64,000 bases of DNA. It comes from Paenibacillus radicis (ex Gao et al. 2016). GTDB taxonomy: Bacteria; Bacillota; Bacilli; Paenibacillales; Paenibacillaceae. The DNA is taken from contig NZ_BMHY01000003.1 of the NCBI RefSeq assembly GCF_014641555.1, positions 161,061-225,060 on the forward strand, given 5' to 3'. This document shows, one piece after another, positions 54,392 through 63,154 of this stretch. The first letter of the stretch is position 1. Every line of letters starts with the position of its first letter. Under the pieces are notes generated by a model. It was not told the origin of the DNA. It was given only the letters and a program-made list of their open reading frames with translations, and made no database searches. Made by a program: the position numbers and the translations under genes.

Positions 54392-55636
54392 ATGGTGAAA
54401 CATCTGCGTATTGTTGCATTTCTAATCGCAGTTTCTTGCTTATTCAGCGCTTCAGCCGCCTATGCCGCGCCACTCAACCAAAGCGTGAACGAGGAGGACG
54501 ATGGCGATGGAGTTGTGGTGTATGCGCCGGAAACGGATATTACGAACCACCCTGCAGAGCGTCTGTTCCAATGGGCTAAAATTCAGCGTATCGTTGACGG
54601 ATATCCCGACTTCAGCTATAAACCCGATCAACTCATTACGGAAGCTGAATTTATTAAAATGTTATATAGAGCCTTAGGGTTCGCTATACCAACAGCAACT
54701 AGACCAGGACCTGGCTCAGATTGGACCGACGGGCCTTATCGGGTGGCAGCTAAATTCAATCATGCTCCTCAAGGTGCTTCAGATCAAAAGCTTAGATCGG
54801 AGCCCATTACTAAACTGCACGCAGCAGAAATCATTAGCTCTGCCAATGGGGTTCATTATAACGGCGATGACGCTATTGCCTATTTGATCGGATACGGAAT
54901 GGCAAACAGCAGCGCCAAAACCCCAAACGACTTTCATGGCAACGATACCTTTACCCGAGCAGAGGCACTTCAGTGGATTCGACAGCTCTTGCTTAGAGGC
55001 ATGATGTCCATTCAAATAAGGCCGAAAGCTCCTAGTGATCGTCATTTGCTTCCTTCCTTACCTGCTTCAGCGCTTGGAACCTTACCAGATTTCAGTAAAG
55101 TCCCGCTTGAAAGCGAAGATTTCAACCTGCTGGGAGCCGATCCATTTCCGACAGTGAGTTGGGGAGCATCCAAGCCATCCATCGATGATCTTTTCGGATA
55201 TTCAAAGGAAAAGGATATGTTCTCACAATACAGTTATCCCGATTTCTCTGCCCACTTCAATAAAAAGGGACAATTGGATGCATGGTCTGCCGAATACTTC
55301 GAGGACGAGGACGAGGACGTCTCACATACAAATCCACGCTTGCGTACGAATAAAGGAATTATTTTGGGAGAGAGCACGTTAACCGATGTTTTAGAGGAGT
55401 ACGGGACAATCGGATATATGCATAGAGGAATGGCTACCTATAGTTATTTAAAAAACGCAGACGGGTCGTTCACTCCAGTTGACGGTTACACCTCTGCGAA
55501 CCAATTTAGGGATCTTGAAAACATGTATGTTCTTTCTTTTTCTTTTGACATAGACAGCCTGGCCGTCAATTCCATATACGCATCCACTGCTTCCTATTCG
55601 TTTAATCCAATGACGAATCCTAGTCATCTACACTAG
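54392..55636 (+). CDS. Secreted SLH-like protein
   Basis: A 414-residue protein with a signal peptide (cleavage near SAAYAAP). Two degenerate SLH repeats follow: about 55-100 (IQRIVDGYPDFSYKPDQLIT) and about 140-200 (NDTFTRAEALQWIRQLL). The C-terminal half (about 210-414) is not recognised; the GIILGESTLTDVLEEYGTIG segment is loosely like CAP-associated or other wall-linked beta domains. With fewer than three canonical SLH repeats, wall anchoring is less certain than for the two larger SLH proteins nearby. Confidence 0.75.
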   Translation: MVKHLRIVAFLIAVSCLFSASAAYAAPLNQSVNEEDDGDGVVVYAPETDITNHPAERLFQWAKIQRIVDGYPDFSYKPDQLITEAEFIKMLYRALGFAIPTATRPGPGSDWTDGPYRVAAKFNHAPQGASDQKLRSEPITKLHAAEIISSANGVHYNGDDAIAYLIGYGMANSSAKTPNDFHGNDTFTRAEALQWIRQLLLRGMMSIQIRPKAPSDRHLLPSLPASALGTLPDFSKVPLESEDFNLLGADPFPTVSWGASKPSIDDLFGYSKEKDMFSQYSYPDFSAHFNKKGQLDAWSAEYFEDEDEDVSHTNPRLRTNKGIILGESTLTDVLEEYGTIGYMHRGMATYSYLKNADGSFTPVDGYTSANQFRDLENMYVLSFSFDIDSLAVNSIYASTASYSFNPMTNPSHLH

Positions 55637-55937
55637 CCGTTAGAAAATTTGCAGAAAAACAATAAATAATGAACAAAACGGCTGCTAAATTGGACATCCC
55701 ATTCTATAGATGGTAATCTTCTGGAGTACGCTACTTATCTTATGAAGGAGGACTACCTGATGAAAAAGAGATCAATTGCGTTTTTATCTGCTGGCATCGG
55801 GTACTCTACCGCTGTTTTTTTCTAGAATTCATTTCGACGGGATAGGTCTGTCCAAACGAATGAAACGACTAAAATACAGCGAAATCATAGCGGTACAGCC
55901 GTTATGAGCTTCCTAATCGATAAGGAGACGTTATTAC
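55637..55937. other. Gap with a possible gene remnant
   Basis: Apart from the 21-codon frame at 55760-55825, no gene is supported. The stretch after that stop shows no clear signal until the AAGGAG site of the Rid-family gene. Confidence 0.5.
55760..55825 (+). pseudogene. Possible truncated or frameshifted small gene
   Basis: A perfect AAGGAGGA site (55744-55751) precedes an ATG and 21 codons (MKKRSIAFLSAGIGYSTAVF...) ending in TAG right after a run of seven T. Changing the run to six T would extend the frame to about 48 codons. It may be a small membrane-associated protein cut by a homopolymer shift, a real micro-peptide, or a remnant. Confidence 0.35.
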
Positions 55938-56342
55938 ATGACAAATTCAGCTCATACAACCGTTCAAAGATATAATCCAGAAAGCCTTGCCAAGCCTGTA
56001 GGCAGCTATAGCCATGTTACCAAAATAAGCAGAGATGCCGAGATGTACGTTTTTTCCGGTCAAATCGGTATCGATCAAAATAATGTTATACCAAATGATT
56101 TCAATCAGCAGGTTACCCATACGATGGACAATATCGTAAACATTCTTGCTTCGCAAAAGTTAACGCCCGACCATGTCGTTAAAGTAAACATTTGGGCTAC
56201 ACAAGAAATCGACTGGGACCACTTTTATGAAATTTGGAACCGTGTATTCGGCCCCACCCCGCCATCCATGACGATCGCTTATATTACTGCATTGGGCCTG
56301 CCCGAGCTGAAAATCGAGCTGGATGTCTGGGCTGCCGGCTAA
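55938..56342 (+). CDS. Rid (YjgF/YER057c) family protein
   Basis: A 134-residue protein of the Rid fold. YVFSGQIGIDQNNVIP, the DNIVNILASQKLTPDHVVKV stretch and the final ELKIELDVWA are typical. The arginine that binds the substrate carboxylate in imine-deaminase RidA (within the PARS-type motif) is replaced: the segment reads PPSMTIAYI. Imine/enamine deaminase activity is therefore doubtful, and it may belong to another Rid subgroup. Start behind AAGGAG, stop before a strong terminator. Confidence 0.85.
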   Translation: MTNSAHTTVQRYNPESLAKPVGSYSHVTKISRDAEMYVFSGQIGIDQNNVIPNDFNQQVTHTMDNIVNILASQKLTPDHVVKVNIWATQEIDWDHFYEIWNRVFGPTPPSMTIAYITALGLPELKIELDVWAAG

Positions 56343-56387
56343 TCCTTTATACTTCATATTAACGAGAGGATCATTCCTCTATCAAGA

Positions 56388-56421
56388 AAGAGCCTCGGAA
56401 CCTACTCCGAAGGCTCTTTTT
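56388..56421 (+). terminator. Rho-independent terminator after the Rid-family gene
   Basis: Near-perfect stem AGAGCCTCGGA / TCCGAAGGCTCT followed by TTTTT. Confidence 0.88.
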
Positions 56422-56546
56422 CCTTATACCAGCTGTATAAATTATTTAGCTGCTCCATAGTTTTGAATGTACTTCCCTCAGCATGCACAGTACACTGTAG
56501 ATAACCAGAATATCTCAGTATTAGCCCTGAAAAGAGGATGCCTGCT

Positions 56547-58091
56547 ATGAACACTATTAACCCTATACGGCACCCCGCCGCTAAATCCAATCCCTTATAC
56601 GCATCTTTCTTCAAACAGCTGCTGCGCAACTATTTATTCGGCTCGACAGTAGCCGTGCTTGGCTTCGGCGGCGTCATTTTATTCAACACGCTGAACATAC
56701 CGATGCGAGAACTAGCCATACTCAGCGGCGTTCTTCTTACTTCACTCACGTTCATGCTTATTTGTGAAATATTCGTATTCAACCGGCATCTGCAGCCGAT
56801 ACGAACAATCTTTCAAATCGCATCGCCAACTTCCGAACAGCTGAAAGCTGCTTACCAGCAAACCCATCGCTTTCCGATGCTTTCGGTTAAACGCACATTT
56901 GGGCCGCATTTTATGGGAATGTCCTTTCCAGCTATTATCTTATGCCTGCTGTTCATCCAACTCGAGTGGGTGTCACTCCCTTATCATTATCTCCTTATCG
57001 CAGGGGCAGGGGCATTAATGGTCGCCAGTATGCACGCGATGATCGAGTTTTTTTTGACGACAACAGCCATTCGACCTGTGGTCTCCCATATCCGCAGTCT
57101 CCATATCCAGCTATACGGACAAGATATTTCATTAGGCGGTGAGATTCTCGTCTCCATAAGGACCAAATTTCAGCTTAGCGCTTTTCTGATTGGGACACTC
57201 CCTTTGATCCTATTCACGTTGGCTTCTCAAATTCGTCTTGATAGTGCATCCGGTAATGGCAACGGCACTTACTGGCAATGGGCCGTCATCATTCTGATCA
57301 TCGGCATTTCCTTCTCCATTCTGGGAGCCTCGCTGCTGTCCCGCAACATCCAGGACCCGATACATACGATTCAGACCGCAATGAGCAGCGTGCAGGCAGG
57401 CAACCTGAACACCCAGGCTGACGATATCTACTCTGATGAATTTTCCAAGCTCGTCGCCGGCTTCAATCATATGGTCACGGGGTTAAAAGAACGCGAAGTT
57501 CGCAACAACCAGCTGCTGCAAAGCTACTTCTTCACGCTCGCTGCCGCGCTTGACGCCAGAGATGCATACACGGCCGGTCACTCCGAACGCGTCGCCCGTT
57601 ACTCCATGCAGATTGGCGAGCTGGCTGGCTGGGACGAAGCTCCCCTGCAAATTTTGTATAGATCCGCTTTGCTGCATGATATCGGCAAGATTGGCGTACG
57701 AGACGCCGTTCTGCTCAAAGAAGGCAAACTGACCGACGAAGAGTTCGATCAGATCAAGCAGCATCCCGTGCTGGGAGAAAAAATATTGAAGCAAATCGAG
57801 CCTGCCGACGCGATGGCCGACCTGCTCCCCGGCATCCGCTCCCACCATGAGCGTTATGACGGCAAGGGTTATCCGGACGGCTTGGCCGGTGAAGCGATCC
57901 CTCTAATTGGCCGTGTTATCGCTATTGCGGACGCCTACGATGCGATGACCTCCGACCGTCCCTACCGGAAAGGAATGTCCCGCGAGCGGGCGCTCGCTAT
58001 TCTGGAAGAAGGCCGCGGCACCCAATGGGACCCGGAGCTAACCGCTCGTTTTGTCGCGTTTAAGCAAGCAACAGCTTCAGACAGCCTGTAA
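56547..58091 (+). CDS. Membrane HAMP/HD-GYP protein, probable c-di-GMP phosphodiesterase
   Basis: A 514-residue protein. About six membrane helices lie in the first 265 residues, arranged in three pairs, followed by a HAMP domain (about 265-320, MSSVQAGNLNTQADDIYSDE) and an HD-GYP domain (about 325-510). Motifs: AGHSERVARYS, LLHDIGKIGV, IRSHHERYDGKGYPDGL and DAYDAMTSDRPYRKG. HD-GYP domains hydrolyse c-di-GMP to GMP, opposing the cyclase encoded 2.3 kb upstream. ATG 56547 was chosen because AAGAGG abuts the in-frame ATG at 56538 and lies 9 bases from this one. Confidence 0.9.
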   Translation: MNTINPIRHPAAKSNPLYASFFKQLLRNYLFGSTVAVLGFGGVILFNTLNIPMRELAILSGVLLTSLTFMLICEIFVFNRHLQPIRTIFQIASPTSEQLKAAYQQTHRFPMLSVKRTFGPHFMGMSFPAIILCLLFIQLEWVSLPYHYLLIAGAGALMVASMHAMIEFFLTTTAIRPVVSHIRSLHIQLYGQDISLGGEILVSIRTKFQLSAFLIGTLPLILFTLASQIRLDSASGNGNGTYWQWAVIILIIGISFSILGASLLSRNIQDPIHTIQTAMSSVQAGNLNTQADDIYSDEFSKLVAGFNHMVTGLKEREVRNNQLLQSYFFTLAAALDARDAYTAGHSERVARYSMQIGELAGWDEAPLQILYRSALLHDIGKIGVRDAVLLKEGKLTDEEFDQIKQHPVLGEKILKQIEPADAMADLLPGIRSHHERYDGKGYPDGLAGEAIPLIGRVIAIADAYDAMTSDRPYRKGMSRERALAILEEGRGTQWDPELTARFVAFKQATASDSL

Positions 58092-58099
58092 AAGCAAAC

Positions 58100-58142
58100 A
58101 AAACGCTTCGCTCCCCTATGTGGAGAGCGAAGCGTTTTTTCC
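58100..58142 (+). terminator. Rho-independent terminator after the HD-GYP gene
   Basis: Stem AAACGCTTCGCTC / GAGCGAAGCGTTT followed by further T residues. Confidence 0.93.
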
Positions 58143-58295
58143 GGTTGGAGAGAAGTAACCGTATCTCTCAAAGATGTTTCAGTTCTGGCTCATATGATAT
58201 GCAGGAGGAATATTAGACAAACATACGATTGTACAGTACAGGACCCAATGGAAAATCTCCTCTCACATATCCAAACCACGGCGTCAATCAAGAAA

Positions 58296-58481
58296 CAAAA
58301 TGTAAAAGTGCATGCTGATTAGCTCTAAAAGTCCGAAACTAGCGCTCAAAATGCAAAAGTGCATTTGAAATCGCTCCATTTCACGCCAAAGGGGCTTTTT
58401 CGGCCAATCAAAATGCACATTTGCATTTTGAGGCGATAAATAATCGAAAAAGCGGCTGACAACCTGCACTTTTACATTTTA
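58296..58481 (-). repeat. Dispersed 186-bp near-palindromic element (element II), copy E
   Basis: Reverse-oriented copy with all four words, including AAAATGCAAAAGTGCA near 58348-58363. It lies between two terminators, so unlike copies B and D it may not be transcribed from the neighbouring genes. Confidence 0.9.
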
Positions 58482-58650
58482 ATTCGCGATTTTGTACAAC
58501 TAACGCCAAGCCCAGAAGTAGAACCAACTGAAATGAACCGAAATGAAGGCGACTTAGCTGGATAAACTACCTTTTAGCGAAGTTACCTCGCTTTGCCTTT
58601 GGCTATATGGATTTCATTTCCTCAATCGGCGTATTGTTGCATACAAAATC

Positions 58651-58680
58651 AAAAAAAGCTGTCGAGATATTCTCGACAGC
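58651..58680 (-). terminator. Rho-independent terminator after the LRR/SLH protein gene
   Basis: A 10-bp stem GCTGTCGAGA / TCTCGACAGC (58658-58667, 58671-58680) followed by seven T residues on the minus strand. Confidence 0.92.
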
Positions 58681-58728
58681 CCTTCTTCCTTTGCCTCCTA
58701 TAAGGAAAGGCGAAGGTTTTTTACGTCA

Positions 58729-61700
58729 TTAATTGATGTAATGCAAGTATTGCAGCATTCGCTTCAGCATCACCGCGCTTTGCGCTCTGGATGCTTGGGC
58801 TTGAGGAACAAATGTCGTATCGGTCATCCCTTGGATAATACCCAAGCCGACCAACTGCTCCGTTGCATCGACAGCCCAAGCTGCAACAGCCTTGCCATCA
58901 ACGAACGGCTGCAGCGCACTCGCACCGCTTCCCGCCTGAGGCGTATTTCCCGCATAGGCTAGCGCCCTTGCGATCATAACGGCCATCTGCTCACGAGTGA
59001 TATTGGCATTCGGACGGAACGAGCCGTCCTCATACCCTCCGATCAAGCCTGCTTGCTGAGCGACACCAACTGCTCCGGCATACCAGTCGGCGGCTTTCAC
59101 ATCACCGAAGGATTCGCCTGTACGAATCTCAGGCAATCCAAGCGCCCTGACCAGCAGCGCGGCAAATTCCGCACGGGTAATCGTATGATTCGGTGCAAAG
59201 CTGCCATCCGGCAACCCGCCTACAATCCATTTGTTCGCCAGCAGCTCAATATCTGCTTGCGCCCAATGTCCTTGTAAATCTGTAAAGCTTCGGTTCGATT
59301 GAATAATCGTATAGACGCCTTCACGGTGCAATTGAATCGTTACTTTTCCATCGTTCTCGAATACCGCAAGCACAAAATGCAGACGGTTATCGGCATCCAG
59401 CCAAACGGCCGTTGCTTTGTTGGGATCAACCTTAGCAGTCAGCTCTAGCGTTCGTTGCAAGTAAATACCTTGCCAGTTATTAAGGGTCTGACCATTTGTA
59501 TCAAGGGCAACGACGATTGGATGCTGAAGAGCAGCAACCGAGCCCTGTTTGTTGATCGCTTCTTGCAAGCTGCCGCCTGCTTTGCCGGATGGCTGCGCAA
59601 TTGTTACCGTAAGCGTTGAGCCTTCCCGCAAGCCTGCAACAGATTGAAGCGGAATATGCAAGCTATTGCCCTCCAGCATGACTTTAATGCTGGCATTCGG
59701 CTGTCTGCTCGATACGTCGCGCAGCGAATCGACAGGCAAATCGATTTTCACCGCAGAACCAAGTCCTTCAACTGCTATAACCGATTCTTGCTGTCCTTTG
59801 GAGAAGGCTTGAATCAACTGCTCCGGGGTCAGGAAGAGTCTTATAGCGGATTGGCCGTCTGTCGATGTTTCTTTCACTGCACGCACCTCCGTCAAAACAC
59901 CGCCAATGACGATCTTCGCTGTAGTTGGGAGAGGAGTACCAGGATTTCCTGCGCCGCCTGATCCTGGACCTTCCCCGCCAGTACCAGGCGAAGATGTTCC
60001 GATACCGGAAACAGTAATCTCCTGAACCGCTTCATTGCCTAATACATCAATGGCATAAACGGTATAAATACCGTTTGAAGTGACATGGAATTTCTCCGAG
60101 GCGATAATGTCATTCCCCGCTCCTGCACTTTTGGCAAATTCAGCAGCACTTCGGCTTCCCGGCAGCCACAGCAGCGCTGACAACGTGTTGCCTTTCAAGC
60201 TAGCGGATACACTTGTTGTCACCGTCACGTCCGCGCCAGAGCTGCTCACGTTGCCTGCATTCAGAACGAGACCGGGAGCCTTCGAGGCAATGATGACATC
60301 GCTCATATCCGGTACAACATAATCGATCGCCGCTGGAGCTCCATTTAGCCGGGTAATACTTGCACTAGCCGGAAGCGCAAGCTCGGAGGAAGCAGTAATG
60401 TCATCCTCAAGCCCTTCCTCAAGACTGTATACGAAGGTAAGACTGTTCAACGGCACACCCTGAACTCCGTTATAAGAAGCATGGACGGTTTTCGTCGTCC
60501 CACCGGAGCCGATAATAAGCGGAATCGTCGGTGCTCCGTTTACCGTCACCATATATCCATAGTGAACGGTAAGGGTAAGAGTTGCATTTTTCCCATAGAG
60601 TCCATTAGCCGGAGCCTGAAGCACCAGTTGAACCCATGCCGCTTCAAATTGATCCAATGCCTGATTTAAAGCAGCAATAGCGGCAATAAACTGCGCTTCG
60701 CTTTGATTAGCGGCGTCATCAGCAATGGCTTGCCCCGCGTCGATTGCCACTTGCATGGCGGCACGGGCCGCTTCTGTAGTTTCGCCTACTCCCTTGCCTT
60801 CCGGGTGGTCCGCCAGCATTTGATTCGCTTCGGCTAACAAAGCTTCCAACGCTGCAGCATCTCCCGCTTGAACCAGTGTATCTTTGAATACAGTTATCGC
60901 GTATCGCAATACGGCAGAGGCAGCATCAAGCTGAACCTGCGTTTGATGGCCCGCATCATCAAAAACAACTTGGGCCGTATCGATTGCCGCTTGCAGAGCA
61001 TCACGTGCGGCTCCTGTGGTTTCGCCTACCCCTGTACCTTCGCGATGATCTGCCAGCATTTGATTCGCATCGGCCAGTACTGCAGTCAAATCAGATGCAT
61101 CTCCCGCTTGGATCAGTGTAGCTTCAAAAGCAATAATCGCTGCTCTCAGCACAGCAGCAGCCGTATCAATCTGTGCTTGCGTATGACTGCCCGCATTATT
61201 GGCAACAAGCTGTGCCGCTGTTATAGCGGCTTGCAAGGCCGAACGCGCCGCAGCCGTCGTCTCACCGACTCCGGTTCCTGCCGGGTGATCCGCAAGCGCC
61301 TGATTGGCATCTGTCAACGCGGCTTGCAGCGCCGTTGTGTCAGGCTGTATGATCGCCGCATTAAACGATTGAATAGCGGCTTGCAACAGAGCTCCCGCCC
61401 CATTCAGATCGGCAGTCGTATTGATATTCCGTATGGAATCGATGAATAGCTTGGCATCGCTAAGCGCAACCGTCAATGCTACATGGACATGGAGAGGCAC
61501 TTGGCCTACCATTGGGCCAGGACTATGATCCTTCAGCAGCTGTTTGGCTGAGGCAATGGCCTCAAACAGCGACGTTCCATCTACAAACGTATATCCTTTA
61601 TTTCTCGCATAGGTTTGTACGGCTGAGCCCGCATAGCCGAATAGCTTCAAATCTGCCGCAACGGCTTGATTGTTGTTAAAGGAATTGGATTCGATCGTTA

Positions 61701-62295
61701 CAGTCTTGCCCATCACGACGACGCTGGACAACTGATTATAGCGAAAGGTATAACCGCCGATGCTCCTTATGTTTGCCGGTATCACAACGCTCGTCAACTG
61801 ATTGCCTCTAAACGCAAAATCGCTGATGCTCGTCAGATTCTCCGAAATACGTACACTGGTCAGTAAATTGTTCGCAAACGCCTCCTGCTCCATGCTCGTT
61901 ATGCTATCCGGAATAACGACCCCTGTCAGTTTGTTATTGGCAAACGCTCTTGGACCCAGACTCGTGACACTGCTGGGGATATCTACGCTAGTAAGAAAAT
62001 TATAGCCAAATGCATTATCGCCAATGCTCTTTATCCCGTTATGGATCACAACGCTAGTAAGATCGTTGATATAAAAAGCTGTATCTCCGATTGCAGTTAC
62101 CGGCACCCCTCCTAAAGTGGTTGGGATCGTAATGTCCACGCCCGCGCCTCTATTAAAATCTGTTATGGTTGCCTCATTGTTGGCAATCGTGTACGTATAA
62201 TCATTCTCCTCCAGCGCATAGATAAGGGGAGTCTGTGAAAATAAAGTACAGACGGTGATTAGCACGACTAATAGACATAAAAAAGTTTTTCTCAT
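58729..62295 (-). CDS. Surface protein with BspA-type leucine-rich repeats, FIVAR-like repeats and three SLH domains
   Basis: A 1188-residue secreted protein. After a signal peptide come LRR_5 (BspA-type) repeats of about 23 residues (about 45-215; units such as LTSVVIPANIRSIGGYTFRY). Next are four ~77-residue helical repeats (about 240-560) of FIVAR type, each with an ADHPAGTGVGETT-like signature. Ig-like/beta regions (about 560-1000) with a GTGGEGPGSGGAG linker follow. Three SLH domains (about 1010-1185, with GGLPDGSFAPN, GGYEDGSFRPN and QGMTDTTFVPQ) anchor it to the wall. FIVAR and BspA-type repeats often mediate carbohydrate or host-surface binding. SD GAGGAG. Confidence 0.9.
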   Translation of the reverse strand: MRKTFLCLLVVLITVCTLFSQTPLIYALEENDYTYTIANNEATITDFNRGAGVDITIPTTLGGVPVTAIGDTAFYINDLTSVVIHNGIKSIGDNAFGYNFLTSVDIPSSVTSLGPRAFANNKLTGVVIPDSITSMEQEAFANNLLTSVRISENLTSISDFAFRGNQLTSVVIPANIRSIGGYTFRYNQLSSVVVMGKTVTIESNSFNNNQAVAADLKLFGYAGSAVQTYARNKGYTFVDGTSLFEAIASAKQLLKDHSPGPMVGQVPLHVHVALTVALSDAKLFIDSIRNINTTADLNGAGALLQAAIQSFNAAIIQPDTTALQAALTDANQALADHPAGTGVGETTAAARSALQAAITAAQLVANNAGSHTQAQIDTAAAVLRAAIIAFEATLIQAGDASDLTAVLADANQMLADHREGTGVGETTGAARDALQAAIDTAQVVFDDAGHQTQVQLDAASAVLRYAITVFKDTLVQAGDAAALEALLAEANQMLADHPEGKGVGETTEAARAAMQVAIDAGQAIADDAANQSEAQFIAAIAALNQALDQFEAAWVQLVLQAPANGLYGKNATLTLTVHYGYMVTVNGAPTIPLIIGSGGTTKTVHASYNGVQGVPLNSLTFVYSLEEGLEDDITASSELALPASASITRLNGAPAAIDYVVPDMSDVIIASKAPGLVLNAGNVSSSGADVTVTTSVSASLKGNTLSALLWLPGSRSAAEFAKSAGAGNDIIASEKFHVTSNGIYTVYAIDVLGNEAVQEITVSGIGTSSPGTGGEGPGSGGAGNPGTPLPTTAKIVIGGVLTEVRAVKETSTDGQSAIRLFLTPEQLIQAFSKGQQESVIAVEGLGSAVKIDLPVDSLRDVSSRQPNASIKVMLEGNSLHIPLQSVAGLREGSTLTVTIAQPSGKAGGSLQEAINKQGSVAALQHPIVVALDTNGQTLNNWQGIYLQRTLELTAKVDPNKATAVWLDADNRLHFVLAVFENDGKVTIQLHREGVYTIIQSNRSFTDLQGHWAQADIELLANKWIVGGLPDGSFAPNHTITRAEFAALLVRALGLPEIRTGESFGDVKAADWYAGAVGVAQQAGLIGGYEDGSFRPNANITREQMAVMIARALAYAGNTPQAGSGASALQPFVDGKAVAAWAVDATEQLVGLGIIQGMTDTTFVPQAQASRAQSAVMLKRMLQYLHYIN
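60640..61410 (-). repeat. Intragenic tandem repeats encoding FIVAR-like domains
   Basis: Four diverged copies of a unit of about 231 bases inside the LRR/SLH gene. Each encodes a pattern close to LADHPAGTGVGETTAAARSA. Such arrays can change copy number by recombination. Confidence 0.75.
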
Positions 62296-62557
62296 CTTGT
62301 TCTCCTCTCAAAAATGGTTAATCCACCGCCTCTCATTGTAGCAACGGCCAATAAAAGAATAGTGAAAGACAGATGTGCAAAAACAGCAAAGAACCGCGCA
62401 GCATCAAGCCTTCGCGGTTTTTGTCGAAGATCGAACTATTTTATAGCATTAACTTTCCGATCAATTTTCGTTCAACAGATTAGCTCGCCACTGATCATAC
62501 AGCTCAGGGATTGGCCTCCAACGCTTTCTGTTCATAAACCTCCCTCATCAAAAATTA
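62296..62557. other. Upstream region of the LRR/SLH gene, no gene seen
   Basis: A hairpin AACCGCG / CGCGGTT (62392-62398, 62413-62419) followed on the plus strand by TTTTTG resembles a terminator, but no plus-strand gene precedes it. It may be a remnant or block antisense transcription. Confidence 0.45.
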
Positions 62558-62594
62558 ACAAAGGGAGCGCAGACATAGGCTGCGCTCCCTTTGT
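62558..62594 (-). terminator. Terminator after the HEAT-like protein gene
   Basis: A 15-bp perfect stem (ACAAAGGGAGCGCAG / CTGCGCTCCCTTTGT) close to the gene stop, followed by a T-rich tail on the minus strand. Confidence 0.85.
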
Positions 62595-62607
62595 TGTTAA
62601 TCTCATG

Positions 62608-63063
62608 CTATTTTCTAGATGGCGCTTCCCAAATGGCTTTCAGCCAGCCATCAAACTCTTCGCCTTTGTCGCCCTCGTACGTATCATAAATATCCGAACG
62701 CGTCTTTTGAAGCTTTTCCTTAAACTGCTCGAAGGTATGGCCCTCTGGCAGGCTTTTCTTAATCCGCAGCAAAATCTTGTTTGTCCCTTTGAACAGCTCG
62801 CCTTTCGTTTTGGCAGGCATTTGCACCGCTTCACCGAGCTTCTTCAGACTGCGGTAAGCAGCTTCCCGTACTTGAAATACAGGATCGCCGGACAATGCGT
62901 GCTGCAGCAGCTTAATGGATGGATCAGTATCCATCTGGCCAAGCTCCTTTACGGCGTTCAATCGGTCGCGCCAGCTTCCTTTGCGATTAACCGCTTTTTT
63001 CAGCTCCTCGAAAATGTCCGGTTGTTGTTCATTAACGTCTTCAACATTATGGTTACTCAACAT
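62608..63063 (-). CDS. HEAT-repeat-like protein
   Basis: A 151-residue soluble, highly charged protein. Residues about 27-75 form HEAT-like helical pairs (WRDRLNAVKELGQM, SIKLLQHALSGDPVFQVREA, AYRSLKKLGEAVQ). The C-terminal half is predicted helical (SLPEGHTFEQFKEKLQKTRS). No catalytic residues are seen; a protein-protein interaction role is likely. SD AAGGAG precedes the ATG. Confidence 0.75.
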   Translation of the reverse strand: MLSNHNVEDVNEQQPDIFEELKKAVNRKGSWRDRLNAVKELGQMDTDPSIKLLQHALSGDPVFQVREAAYRSLKKLGEAVQMPAKTKGELFKGTNKILLRIKKSLPEGHTFEQFKEKLQKTRSDIYDTYEGDKGEEFDGWLKAIWEAPSRK

Positions 63064-63154
63064 TTAATCTCCTTAATCATTGCCGCACCCGGCAAACGAT
63101 GAATTGAATTTCGTACTGATGCGATCTATTATAGCATGAACCTGACCAAACTTA

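Larger units (their letters stand above)
58092..58728. other. Non-coding gap between convergent genes
   Basis: No gene is supported. It holds a terminator for each flanking gene (58100-58142 and 58651-58680) with element II copy E between them. Confidence 0.6.

Noticed and set aside
58143..58295. c-di-GMP riboswitch near the HD-GYP gene
   Set aside because: No GEMM-type conserved core was found, and the region lies downstream of the gene rather than in a leader.
8305..58481. CRISPR array
   Set aside because: The recurring words are spread over 50 kb inside 186-bp units and inverted relative to each other, with no regular spacers or cas genes.
62385..62425. Terminator of a plus-strand transcript upstream of the LRR/SLH gene
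   Set aside because: The hairpin and T-run are real but no plus-strand gene precedes it, so it is recorded only as an unexplained hairpin.
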